Positions 18,001 to 26,584 of a stretch of 64,000 nucleotides of DNA are shown one piece after another. Both the position numbers and the translations under genes were made by a program. The stretch is from an uncultured Chlamydiae bacterium (GTDB lineage: Bacteria; Chlamydiota; Chlamydiia; Chlamydiales; 2-12-FULL-49-11): assembly GCA_937996705.1 (NCBI GenBank), contig CALKUQ010000022.1:58676-122675 (forward strand). The letters run 5' to 3'. The notes below the pieces were generated by a model, which was not told the DNA's origin, did not search any database, and worked only from the letters and a program-made list of their open reading frames with translations. How positions within the stretch are numbered: position 1 is the first letter of the stretch; each line of letters starts with the position of its first letter.

Positions 18001-21000
18001 AAACGAATAATTGGTTGTGTCTGAGGATGTGGGCGTTTCTGAGGTAAAATCGACTGTAAAATTTTCTGGACTTTGCGGAGTGCTTGACGGGAAGTTAAAA
18101 GACGCTGCGCTGGCATTTAAAAGATCGGCCACCGTAATTGCGCAAGGACTTGTGCCAGAAGGGCAATTAGTCGGCGCAAATTGAGCGCCGGTAACAGAAG
18201 AGGTTATGGTTACTGACTGACTTGTGTTGTTTACAATTGAGAGGGTTGGAGAATCAATTTCTACAAAGTAGTTTGGATTCGTGTAATTGGGTGTCACAGT
18301 AATGTTCTTATTGTCATCTAGGGTTGGAGTCGTGTTTTGTGCAAAAGTGATATCAAATTCAAATATAGGAGTTTTTGTGGTTCCATCAGCTACCCCTACA
18401 AAATGGATCGCACCAGTCTCGGCTAGTAAGTTATTAATAACAGGTTCAACGCCTGTAGAGAGACCATTAGCTGGAATTATCCAACAATTTCCGTTTGATT
18501 GGTAACTATAAGGGCAAGATGTTGTATACGTTATCTCACCTGAATAGAATGCGTCGCCCGCAGCATACATATAAATATCATACGCAGTAGTATTTTTAAA
18601 CTGAACATATGGAGGTGTAAGGGTTAAATAGTACCTTTGCAAGCTAGGATCATAGGTTCCATTCAAATCAGCACCACCTTCGCTTGTTGAATAGCCTCCG
18701 CTTGCGCTAATTGCACTAAATTCTACGTTTGAAAACACCTTTTGAGCATCATTGGAATTGTTGTCTTTTAATGTAAATGTACCCTCAATAACATCGGTTG
18801 CCAAAACAGCCAAACAATTAGTTGCCGGTGTTCCACTTGTTGAAAGTGCAGGTATAGTAGGCCACCATGGAGTTGTGCATACAGGGAAGTTTATATCCTC
18901 TGGTGTTGTATCTGATAAAGAGATGGTAAATGAATCATCAATCTTATTGATAATAGAGAGCGTTGGTTGAATCGAGAATGTTAGTGTATAGCCGCCGTTT
19001 TGATCTGAAGCTGTCGGGATTGTAGAGACAAATCCTGCGTCTATTTGTGTGTAACTCGGCAGAGCGCCCGATGGCGCTTGACTGGCGGGAGTTCCTGCAA
19101 AATTAACAGAAAAGACCGATCCTGAAAAACTTCCACATGCTAAATTAGAGCAAGCTGCAGAAAAAGTAAGCGCTCCATCATTTAATAGAGTTCCGATTAC
19201 TCCTGTAGCACTCTCTCCAGCTGCAACTGTGTAGTTGCCAGATGAAGCTGTAATTCCACTTTGGAAAGCTGTTGCATCAGTGGCTGGGAATGAAAGATCG
19301 TATGGAGTGTTGTTGGTAAATGTGATAGATGCAGGCGCTATTGAAACTGAATATTGGGTTGCTCCAGCTTGCGGCGCCTGAGTAGTTACACTTAAAGTCA
19401 CTGACGCTGTTGAATAATTAGTGGTAGTAGCTTGTTTTGTTGGGTCAAAAGTAAGACTAAAATTCACAACTTCAACAGATGTTCCTGTAGTAGTGTAACC
19501 TCTGAAATTGATTGTATTATTAGCATCTAGCGCGGTCCCAACTGTCGCAGTAACGCTCTGAGGGATTTGAGCGCAAGGATTAGTTCCACTGCATGAAGAA
19601 GCTTGTGTAATTCCAGAGGTGAATGCATTTGATGTCCAAGGCACCTCAATTGTGTAATTAGTTGAGTTGGTAAATACAATGGTTGCGGGCTGAAGTGTTA
19701 CGCTATATTGCATAGAACTTGCTTTATAGCTTATTTGAGCTGTGGTACCGCCCATATTTTGATAGGTAGTAGAATCTTTGGTTGGATCAGCCACAGCTAG
19801 TATAGAAAACGTATTTCCTGAAATAACAGAATCGGTCAATGTAATTCCAGCTGTTGTTGTAAATTTACTTGGGTCTAATATTCCTGCGCTTGATGTTCCA
19901 GATCCAATTCCAGTGGTTGGCCAAGGTGCTTCTGTCGATAAAAATTGAGGCACAAGACCTGAAGCGTTAGCTAAAGTAAAAGTTTGTGTTGTTTTGTTAT
20001 TAAACACAACAGTAGGCCACTGATTTATAGCAACTTGATACTCATTAGTGTTCGCTTGATCAGTGGTCACAGCTGTCCAATAGCCTGCAACAGTAGCAGC
20101 ACTCTGCTTCACTGCGGTGGGGGGAACGGTTGTAAAATCCATAGTCAAAAACTCAGATCCCCCAGTCGGGGCGAATGTAACAGCAGATTGATTGAATATG
20201 GCGCCAATCGGTGTATCTGCATTGGCTGTTCCAATAGGAATCGAAATAGCCGTAGCGAGCCCTGTATAAGAAGCCGAAACTGCTGATGTTGTATTGTTTG
20301 CAAAATTTATTGATCCATCACTTACTGTAACTAAGTAGTTAGCTGGATCTTGAGCTGTAGCTTGTGTATAGGCTATTGTCACCTGCCCGTTTAGGTATGT
20401 TACTGGAGGTGAAACTGTTGTAGTAAAGTCTATAGAAAAAGTGTATACTTGGGCTGCTGTTGCAGCGCTATTCCAACCAGTAAATGTTATAGTTGTGCCA
20501 CTGGTTCCTTGTAAGAAACTTCCTATCGCAGCATCTGTTACAGTTTTACCTGGAGCAACTTGCCAGCAATTGGATTGAGTGGCATGACACGTTGGTGATT
20601 GTATAAATTCATTTGTGCTGGATGTAAAGGCATTATTTTTACCTGGCATTTCCAGAGTGTAGCTTGAGTTGTTTGTGAATGTAATTGATGCAGGTTCAAG
20701 CACGATCCTAAACCGTCTTGGGTTACCGGCTGCGTAAGAGCCACTAAAATGAATTCCAGCTACGTTTGGTGTTGTTGTCGATACACTTCCTGTATCAGGA
20801 GCAGTATAAGAAAGTGTAACAGGAAATTGAGTCGCTGCAGCACTTCCATCCGTTAAGGTAAAGGAAGAAACACTAAAAGGGATTGTTGGATTCAATATTG
20901 CAATGCAATTTGGAAGAGCGTTTAAGGCAGGGATAGTTGTAGCCCACGCTGAACATGCTGAACTTTCTGAAGAAAGAAATGTAATTTGTGATGACTCGAT

Positions 21001-24000
21001 ATTTGTTTCAAAACTATCATTAGTTGAATTATCAATAAAAAGCGTTGGATAGAGATCAAAAGTAAGAGTGTAGGTTGTTGCGGGAGTATCTGTGCCAATG
21101 GTAAGTACATAGCCGGGAACTAAAGAGGTTGTTAGGTCTGGTGATGGTAATATGTTCGGGATTTGCGCTTGTGTAAAATCATAGGTCAAAACAGCTGAGT
21201 CATTTGCAATGAAGGAAACGGCGTTGTCATTGAAAATAGTTCCTATTGTTCCTACGCAGGGCGCAGAAGCAACTGAAGCTGTCGTACAAGCGCTACCAAT
21301 TGTATAAGTAGAATTCTCAAAGGAAAATCCATTAGAATTAAAGGGGATTGTAAAAGCAGTTGGATCCCCTGTAAATGTGATGTCAAAGCCTGTATCATTA
21401 ATAAAATTGACCACTCCAGGATTGAAAGTAACTGTCCACTCATTGTTAGCACTTGAGAAAGCAACAGTAGCTTCTATGTTTAGCGATTGTGTTGTAATAG
21501 AGCCAGCTTGGGTGGGATCAAAAATCAAGGAAATGCTACCAATACTGCCTTTATCTCCCGAGCTCACAAACTCTATACCGCTTGTTGGCTGATTAAACAA
21601 AAATGAACCAATATTGGCTGTAACATTCAATGGCGATACAGTCTGCGTTTCGGTTATTGTTGCAGGTGTAAGAGTCCAAGAGTTCCAGGTAGATTTAGTC
21701 AAACATACATCCGCGCCATTAACTGTATGATTTGGACACCCATTTCCATCAGTTTGGCTATTAATATTATAAAATGAATTCCAATCACTATAACAAGCAA
21801 CTATGGGAGAAGTCGCCTTACACACTGTATCTTGAAAAGTAATTTCGTAAGGGAGATTATTTATCAAATTAATAGATTGAGAAGCAATATTAAAAGAGTA
21901 ATTTCTTGTTATAGAATTATATGATGTGGTTATAGTGATCCCACTTGAGGTAGAAACCCCATTTGGTGTTGCTTGGGAAGGAAGATCTACGGAAATAGAG
22001 AGAGTATATTGCTCTTTTTGATTGCTCGAAATATAAGGGTTTGAAAAAATAAGACCTGTTGTTGTGAGGTCTGTTAAAAAACTACTTCCCAATACCGCTT
22101 GAGCACTAATCGGTGAAGGAGTTGAAGTAGGAAGTTCCCTATTAAATAAAATACCTTTAAAACTATATGCCGTGGCGCCACTCGGAAAGTTAAAATTGTC
22201 GGGATCAACTAAATCAGCCTCTCCAATATTAGTAGTAAATGCAATTGGCGTGTTATTGACAATAGTAATGGTTGGCGCTAAGTTGAATGTAATAATATAG
22301 CCGCCTGTCCCACTATTGTTTGACTCCACTACATAGCTTGCACCAAGGACAGGGGTTGTAGGTGCTGCTGGCGTTCCATAGACCAGATTAAACAGAGTTG
22401 TACGGGTTGAGGTTGGTAAAGTGACAGCCACACTTGGATCATTCAAAATCGAGCCAATCGTCGCAACTGTACTCCCTGTCGGTATTTGATTTTTTGTAAT
22501 TCCTGAAGTAAATAATGGCTGTGTATTAGTTGAGCTTGGATTTAAAGTAAGAACACTCCCTGTATTATTCACAAAGGTGATAGTCGCAGGATTAATAGTC
22601 AAAGTGTTTGTTGTATAATCCAGATCTATAGTTACCGCATCTTGATAAATCGTTGTGCTATTACCATTAAAATCTAGGGTAAATGTTGTTGAAAATGGCG
22701 GTGGGGTTGTACCTGCACCTGTAAGCGTAAACGTTTGCGTTCCGGTGTAGGTTGGTGTTGGTGTAAGGGTTAATTCAGTATTGTTGGTTACGGTAAAACT
22801 TGACGTTGGAGGAGCTGTGTAGTTGATCGTAATCACGGGAGAGTATGGAGCTGAATAATTTACAGTAGGAGTAGCAGGATCGCCTACATTCACTCCATTC
22901 ATGTTTATATCTATAGAATATCCTGGAGAAATTTCACTCACGATTATAGGTGTTTGGGAAAAATCGAGAACACAAATCTGACTTCCATCTACGCTAAATG
23001 GAACCTTATTTTGGTTTAAGAGATCACCAATCAATCCATAACATAGACCATTAGCATTAGAAGGATTAACACTCGGATTTGTTAAATTACACCCCGTCGG
23101 AATCGTAATTCCACCAGAAGAATTAGGGGTTATAGTTGCAAGACTTGCTAGAGCTTTCTGATCGGCATTCATTACAATATCATTTGGGGTATTATTCCAA
23201 AAGAGCAAGTTGGGGGGTTGAATAGTTATTTCAAAATCAATGCCGGTATAAGGCCCCCCCATATAAGAGCCAGAAGCAACAACATTCTGTTGGGCAATAA
23301 CATAAGTCTCAGCTAAATAACCTGAAATAGGATTACTTAAATCAACAACCATCCAAAAGACAGGATCGGAGGAGGCGGTAGGCTTGTTTTGATAACCATA
23401 AATGGTTATAAACCCGAGGCCCGATATTTGCGATTTTGTTGCCCCCGTACATTGAGTACAGGCGAGGGGGAGACTTGGATCTGAATAATTTTGTGTTAAT
23501 TGATAGCAACCATTTTTTCCAAGAGCTCCAATGCAAGAACTTTCCCCTGAATTAAATGGAATCGGTGGGTACGTTCCAGAACCGCCTGCTTGTTGATATG
23601 ATGTTAATGCTGAGGAAGGTGCATATATTTCAATCGTATAATTAAAATTTGTGTTTTGTGTATCTGTATTATCGATTGTAATCGTATGTGGGCCTGCTAT
23701 ATAATTCACATAAATAGTGTAAGTTGTCCCATCAAATTTAGCTGCTGCACAATAGTAAGGCGGCGCAGATCCATTACAGCCACCACCAATTTGATCATTA
23801 GCCATTTTTATGATAGGGTCACTATTTTGTGAGAAGCTAGCAGTTATATTAAATAAATTAGAGCAATTTATCGTAAGATCGGCCAATGTAGAAACCACTA
23901 GCGTTTGGACACTAGAAGAGCAGTTAGGCCCACTTCCATCTAAACCGCCAGTACATCCATTTGAAGCAACAGATAACGTTCCTTGAGGGAGATTAGTTCC

Positions 24001-24900
24001 AGTGACAGTATAACCTTGACCTGACCTATTAAAAAAAGCAAGATTATAGTTCTGCGAAATTTCAACTGTCATAAAAGTTGGGTCAGTACAATTAGTTGTT
24101 TTTGGGGCAACTGGAGCAATGAATGTAGAACTACCAGCTAATTTAAAATTATCTTGGTTAGGTGCCGTAGCGGAGGGATTGTAGTACATCGAAGGTGATC
24201 CACCCCCGGAGTTTAATGGCAGTTGTAGGGTGAACTGAAATTGAGAGGCTTGAGGGTCTTCTATTATAAGGGTTATAGGTGGTGTTGAATTTGCTGGATC
24301 TGTATAGTTGGGCACGACATTAGCCGTTGAGTTCATTTTAAGAGTGTAATAGCTTCCGTCTTCTGATAGGCTTAAATTCTGAGAGCTATCAATCGCGTTA
24401 AAACCTGGCATAAAATTAGCATAAATAGAAATATCACTATTTGTTGAATTCGTAAGTTCAAGGACGTAGGGAGTTACTTCAAAACAATAGGCAGAAGATT
24501 TGGCTACCAATGTTACTGACCAGCCAGGAGCTATATTGCTGATGAGATCTGCTTCAGCTATTGCAGCAAAATTAACGCTAAAAACCTCAAAGTCGCCGAC
24601 AAGAAATTTAACAGGTTGCGGTAAGAGGGCAGCGTTTCCTATTTGTATTTCATCTGATGCAACCGGAGAGTAGTCGTTGTTGCCATCTGCATCATAGACA
24701 ACCCAAGGAACGGTGTAGTTATTAGGTGTGGCATTCCATGTCCACCCTGATCCGATCGACTCAAAGAAATTTTGAGCAGCTTCCATATTTAAATCTATAG
24801 GAGCTATAAAAGTTGGACTAGTCGCCCCTGAGGGCGTTGGTGTCGTAGACGCATAGCCAAAGAATATTGTGTCGGTTGGTTTAAAGAAAGGTGTGCTCAT
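15019..24900 (-). CDS. Giant tandem-module protein, 3293 residues
   Basis: One uninterrupted frame. The protein is very rich in Ser, Thr, Asn, Gly and Pro, poor in Lys/Arg, and has scattered Cys. It has no obvious signal peptide (MSTPFFKPTDTIFFGYAST). About 24 modules each begin with a beta strand of the form h-x-h-x-NNT-x-x (ITFTNNTPYDL, ISITNNSSYAF). Many then carry IGTLLND...hxF and MDFT near P. From about base 21885 leftward, modules recur in triads of about 1.0-1.2 kb: an NNSSY/YDI type, an NNT type with IGAIFN and MDFT, and a third type with the strand followed by LSTEAPW/CTTPWW and ILDP. The C-terminal 350 residues differ. Likely a surface or secreted beta-sandwich fibre; family not recognised. 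AGGG precedes the start. Confidence 0.85.
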   Translation of the reverse strand: MSTPFFKPTDTIFFGYASTTPTPSGATSPTFIAPIDLNMEAAQNFFESIGSGWTWNATPNNYTVPWVVYDADGNNDYSPVASDEIQIGNAALLPQPVKFLVGDFEVFSVNFAAIAEADLISNIAPGWSVTLVAKSSAYCFEVTPYVLELTNSTNSDISIYANFMPGFNAIDSSQNLSLSEDGSYYTLKMNSTANVVPNYTDPANSTPPITLIIEDPQASQFQFTLQLPLNSGGGSPSMYYNPSATAPNQDNFKLAGSSTFIAPVAPKTTNCTDPTFMTVEISQNYNLAFFNRSGQGYTVTGTNLPQGTLSVASNGCTGGLDGSGPNCSSSVQTLVVSTLADLTINCSNLFNITASFSQNSDPIIKMANDQIGGGCNGSAPPYYCAAAKFDGTTYTIYVNYIAGPHTITIDNTDTQNTNFNYTIEIYAPSSALTSYQQAGGSGTYPPIPFNSGESSCIGALGKNGCYQLTQNYSDPSLPLACTQCTGATKSQISGLGFITIYGYQNKPTASSDPVFWMVVDLSNPISGYLAETYVIAQQNVVASGSYMGGPYTGIDFEITIQPPNLLFWNNTPNDIVMNADQKALASLATITPNSSGGITIPTGCNLTNPSVNPSNANGLCYGLIGDLLNQNKVPFSVDGSQICVLDFSQTPIIVSEISPGYSIDINMNGVNVGDPATPTVNYSAPYSPVITINYTAPPTSSFTVTNNTELTLTPTPTYTGTQTFTLTGAGTTPPPFSTTFTLDFNGNSTTIYQDAVTIDLDYTTNTLTINPATITFVNNTGSVLTLNPSSTNTQPLFTSGITKNQIPTGSTVATIGSILNDPSVAVTLPTSTRTTLFNLVYGTPAAPTTPVLGASYVVESNNSGTGGYIITFNLAPTITIVNNTPIAFTTNIGEADLVDPDNFNFPSGATAYSFKGILFNRELPTSTPSPISAQAVLGSSFLTDLTTTGLIFSNPYISSNQKEQYTLSISVDLPSQATPNGVSTSSGITITTSYNSITRNYSFNIASQSINLINNLPYEITFQDTVCKATSPIVACYSDWNSFYNINSQTDGNGCPNHTVNGADVCLTKSTWNSWTLTPATITETQTVSPLNVTANIGSFLFNQPTSGIEFVSSGDKGSIGSISLIFDPTQAGSITTQSLNIEATVAFSSANNEWTVTFNPGVVNFINDTGFDITFTGDPTAFTIPFNSNGFSFENSTYTIGSACTTASVASAPCVGTIGTIFNDNAVSFIANDSAVLTYDFTQAQIPNILPSPDLTTSLVPGYVLTIGTDTPATTYTLTFDLYPTLFIDNSTNDSFETNIESSQITFLSSESSACSAWATTIPALNALPNCIAILNPTIPFSVSSFTLTDGSAAATQFPVTLSYTAPDTGSVSTTTPNVAGIHFSGSYAAGNPRRFRIVLEPASITFTNNSSYTLEMPGKNNAFTSSTNEFIQSPTCHATQSNCWQVAPGKTVTDAAIGSFLQGTSGTTITFTGWNSAATAAQVYTFSIDFTTTVSPPVTYLNGQVTIAYTQATAQDPANYLVTVSDGSINFANNTTSAVSASYTGLATAISIPIGTANADTPIGAIFNQSAVTFAPTGGSEFLTMDFTTVPPTAVKQSAATVAGYWTAVTTDQANTNEYQVAINQWPTVVFNNKTTQTFTLANASGLVPQFLSTEAPWPTTGIGSGTSSAGILDPSKFTTTAGITLTDSVISGNTFSILAVADPTKDSTTYQNMGGTTAQISYKASSMQYSVTLQPATIVFTNSTNYTIEVPWTSNAFTSGITQASSCSGTNPCAQIPQSVTATVGTALDANNTINFRGYTTTGTSVEVVNFSLTFDPTKQATTTNYSTASVTLSVTTQAPQAGATQYSVSIAPASITFTNNTPYDLSFPATDATAFQSGITASSGNYTVAAGESATGVIGTLLNDGALTFSAACSNLACGSFSGSVFSVNFAGTPASQAPSGALPSYTQIDAGFVSTIPTASDQNGGYTLTFSIQPTLSIINKIDDSFTISLSDTTPEDINFPVCTTPWWPTIPALSTSGTPATNCLAVLATDVIEGTFTLKDNNSNDAQKVFSNVEFSAISASGGYSTSEGGADLNGTYDPSLQRYYLTLTPPYVQFKNTTAYDIYMYAAGDAFYSGEITYTTSCPYSYQSNGNCWIIPANGLSTGVEPVINNLLAETGAIHFVGVADGTTKTPIFEFDITFAQNTTPTLDDNKNITVTPNYTNPNYFVEIDSPTLSIVNNTSQSVTITSSVTGAQFAPTNCPSGTSPCAITVADLLNASAASFNFPSSTPQSPENFTVDFTSETPTSSDTTNYSFVVAPVPAGAGTNSTGNEITIFQYYHVSITNSTTYSFTYSYSGQSNGFSCAASGCIISDTSFTTTTMQTLTLTLGSDTFTASISGDSSTTTMVNFTSGTTPSKIYAYYSFDPTSRIYTIAIAAETISITNNSSYAFTFGSDQNAISSGCTSSGCSVSSQATATGTIGTLLLSSNSVAFAAVDSSNHPLSCGMSFTLDMSDTSPIAISNQLYVSVTPTYTPATSTAPGSYTITIDNASISITNNTGLDINSNASSTDWGYSSSLGSGVNSSTLGSIFNDTKTKPIKFYFTDSTKPIFSIDFTKQKWTLPTVSPGYTLQPTDGWGYLSGNATLTLTIGLQPTIVIANTSDFDLTLSYGNADASDISGSCVTAATCSSGTGTCFTISQKSSATACTLTLSGAIIGASQGGAIPGSSQPSVTFSLVSGSVSSSFASAFTFNAPETTPVDQYLYGVDLNIGYNSPSLQYAITLTPATISIPVVSNFPYNLSIGSEQSSPINLATGVNLLPIGTLISSSEKNAVSFYGFNSSKAEVFSFDVDFSDATNPVVSNNSNVNASALFASNVYTITVSPTPVYFINNTGDETTTHASEEITIKGSVSGSQPFSVTSIPACPTGSYTCSQASSVIQGAFNDSKVQFSTPTLNSSFTMDFTQPPPISGSSSNLEYKGSCVWNTPAQTPPGQVCTITYKVPTYTFDFTSPVTLGIGMPNDNSSFIYVDGTTLNMNFSIPGITVDDWDDFLVNASSTEINLSVGTLFSLVLTQSGKPIQGETGSSFIISSGSYNGVDIDVNTSVKPTVMVSFTIDGDLSVTMVSGSAGIPLSQTPKAVALTSALSGTLTIEDPISSDDANPITQEISPITIYSYSFAITDMNVTPNASIGENTPGLVNGNQFKFVFALSSETPIPPAINLSTTKPTTVTLVNGNTPISTLTIGSVANSDGSYPVTGAGVSAATATFSQGTNKSDGTVATYSTLTISGIETFTVDTTDALSGVITLNFAS

Positions 24901-25067
24901 ACATAGCCCTATTTTTTTAAATTAATAACAATAATCAGAAATAACTAATTTATTTTCCGATTAATTATTCTTTTATATGTATATATTAGCTGGAACAGAT
25001 AAATTTTTATGAAATATTGAAAGCCAATGCGTTACACACAAACACAACCTCCTGAGGTCAAAATTTG

Positions 25068-25171
25068 GGGTCATCAAAATTTGGGGTCAAAAATTTGGGG
25101 TCAGGCTTCGGTTATTCGGATTTGTGAATTTGGGGTCAAATTTGGGGTCAGGCTTCGGTTATTCGGATTTG
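25068..25171 (+). repeat. REP-like repeats, family B, left cluster
   Basis: Two full copies, 25091-25124 and 25138-25171, read AAATTTGGGGTCAGGCTTCG then GTTATTCGGATTTG. Truncated copies of only the AAATTTGGGGTCA end precede and separate them. The complement contains a direct repeat CCGAA-TAA-CCGAA followed by GCCTGACCCCAA. The cluster lies 30 bases beyond the transposase B stop and upstream of the giant gene. The 300-base gap 24901-25200 otherwise holds AT-rich DNA with the likely giant-gene promoter. Confidence 0.9.
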
Positions 25172-25200
25172 AGCTTGAAAACATTCACAACTTCTTAAAT

Positions 25201-26154
25201 TTATGACAAAGCAATAAGATTGTCTTTTAACGCCTGAATCTCAGACTTAAGTAAATCAGAATTATGTAATTGAGATTTCAAATAAGAGGCTGCCTCGCTT
25301 AAAGAGCTCCCCGATCTTTGAAAATAGTCTGCTAGATTTTTAAGAGTTACGTTTTCGGCATCTCTTGCAAGAAGGGCCGCAACTGCCCGTATCTTTGATG
25401 AGCTTCTCTTTTTTCCGAATTCTTTAATAGACTCAATATCGACTTGATACCATTTTGCTATTTCTTCAATGTATCTCTGAAAAGGCATAACTATCTTCTT
25501 TGATGCAGGTGATACATTATTAAAAGAATTGTTTTTCCAATTTTTAATGATTAAATCATCTGCAATCACACCCCTTGTTATCCCCTTTTTAAAATCAACC
25601 TCATCCATCTGACTAAAATCCGATAGTAAAAACTGATATTTTTCAAGAGATTCATTAAGTGAATCTCCGAAGTACTGAAGACCTTGAGCGTGGGAAACCC
25701 ATGAATATTTTGTTTGCATTGTGTAGGCTTTATGACTACTCCAGTAGTAGTCTTCTGGTTTTTCAACAATGCCTGCGCGTACAGGATTGAGATGGACGTA
25801 CCTTATCAGTCTCTTTATGTAATTAGTCCCCGAAACTAAAATGGATTTAAATCTACCTTGAAATAAGTGCCCAACTGTCTGATGCCTTCGATTATAAAAT
25901 TGAGCGTATCTGAACGCAAGATTATGAAAAATTTCCGAAAGCGGAACATCCCCGGGCTGTATAACTAAATGGATATGATTTGTCATAAAACAAAAGGCCA
26001 AAACCTTATGCCTAAATTCTTCAACCCCCTCCTGAATTAAAAAGCAAAGCCTGAAACGCTCTTGATCTGATGAAAATATTGGCTGACCGTTGTTACCCCT
26101 AAGCATGACATGATAAATTGAACCGGGTACAGAATGTCGTGCCTGTCTAGCCAT
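25201..26154 (-). mobile_element. REP-associated Y1 (HUH) transposase B
   Basis: An intact 317-residue relative of transposase A. It shares the start MAR...SIYHVMLRGN, the HUH pair His60/His62 in MTNHIHLVIQ, the candidate nucleophile Tyr119 in RYVHLNPVRAG, and the C-terminal DnaA-like helix-turn-helix (KIRAVAALLARDAENVTLKNLADYF). The two proteins are clearly similar in the catalytic half but diverge in the C-terminal half, fitting recognition of different repeats. A strong ribosome site (AAAGGAGG) precedes ATG 26154. It is bracketed by family-B repeats in opposite orientations. Members of this family process REP hairpins as single-stranded DNA. Confidence 0.93.
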
Positions 26155-26258
26155 ACAACCTCCTTTAAAATTTCAGATTCTCTCTATAACTCGCAAATTA
26201 AAAATATGATTATCTTAAAGATTTCTATAAGATGCAACATAAACGTGAAAACTGTTTT

Positions 26259-26372
26259 CAAATCCGAATAACCGAAGCCTGACCCCAATTTCCATATAAC
26301 CGAAGCCTGACCCCAATTTATTTTTCAAATCCGAATAACCGAAGCCTGACCCCAATTTTGACCCCAATTTTT
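26259..26372 (-). repeat. REP-like repeats, family B, right cluster (inverted)
   Basis: Full copies at 26259-26291 and 26326-26358 read CAAATCCGAATAACCGAAGC then CTGACCCCAATT. A partial copy (ATAACCGAAGCCTGACCCC) lies between them and a truncated TGACCCCAATTTT end follows. Orientation is opposite to the left cluster, so the transposase is enclosed by inverted clusters. It lies about 100 bases upstream of the transposase start; the 430-base stretch 26155-26584 has no gene. Confidence 0.9.
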
Positions 26373-26450
26373 GTGGCGCACCTAAAGAAGATTCTACTTC
26401 AGTAGCGCAGGGTTTAGCAGAAGCTATGTAATTATACTAATATTTCTTCA

Positions 26451-26482
26451 ATTGGGGGTCTGGCCTGACATTCGGGCAATTT
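26451..26482 (+). repeat. Solitary REP-like variant
   Basis: ATTGGGGGTCTGGCCTGACA followed by TTCGGGCAA. Its complement contains GCCAGACCCCCAAT, close to the GCCTGACCCCAAT end of family B, but the rest differs. It may belong to a third repeat family or be a decayed copy. No partner is seen. Confidence 0.4.
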
Positions 26483-26520
26483 TTTTACGCCTAGAATTCG
26501 AACTAAGACCCTTTTTATTT

Positions 26521-26548
26521 AGGACGGGCACCTCCCCATCCTTTTTTT
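26521..26548 (+). terminator. Possible rho-independent terminator
   Basis: AGGA-C-GGG pairs with CCC-A-TCCT (one mismatch, six-base loop), followed by seven T on the + strand. No + strand gene lies just upstream, so it may be a relic or stop antisense transcription into mgtE, whose 3' end is 37 bases away. Confidence 0.3.
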
Positions 26549-26584
26549 ATTTTGATTAAGTAATTTATAGTTATTTATTTATGA

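Noticed and set aside
15019..24900. Giant protein as an autotransporter or Pmp
   Set aside because: There is no signal peptide, no C-terminal beta-barrel pattern and no GGAI/FxxN repeats as in chlamydial Pmp proteins.
25068..26372. Repeated GGGGTCA units as a possible CRISPR
   Set aside because: The units are truncated REP copies with irregular, very short or no spacers and inverted orientation, and no cas genes are present.
26490..26515. tRNA-like TTCGAACT sequence
   Set aside because: The minus-strand reading resembles a T-loop, but the loop is eight bases and no anticodon arm, D arm or acceptor stem can be drawn.
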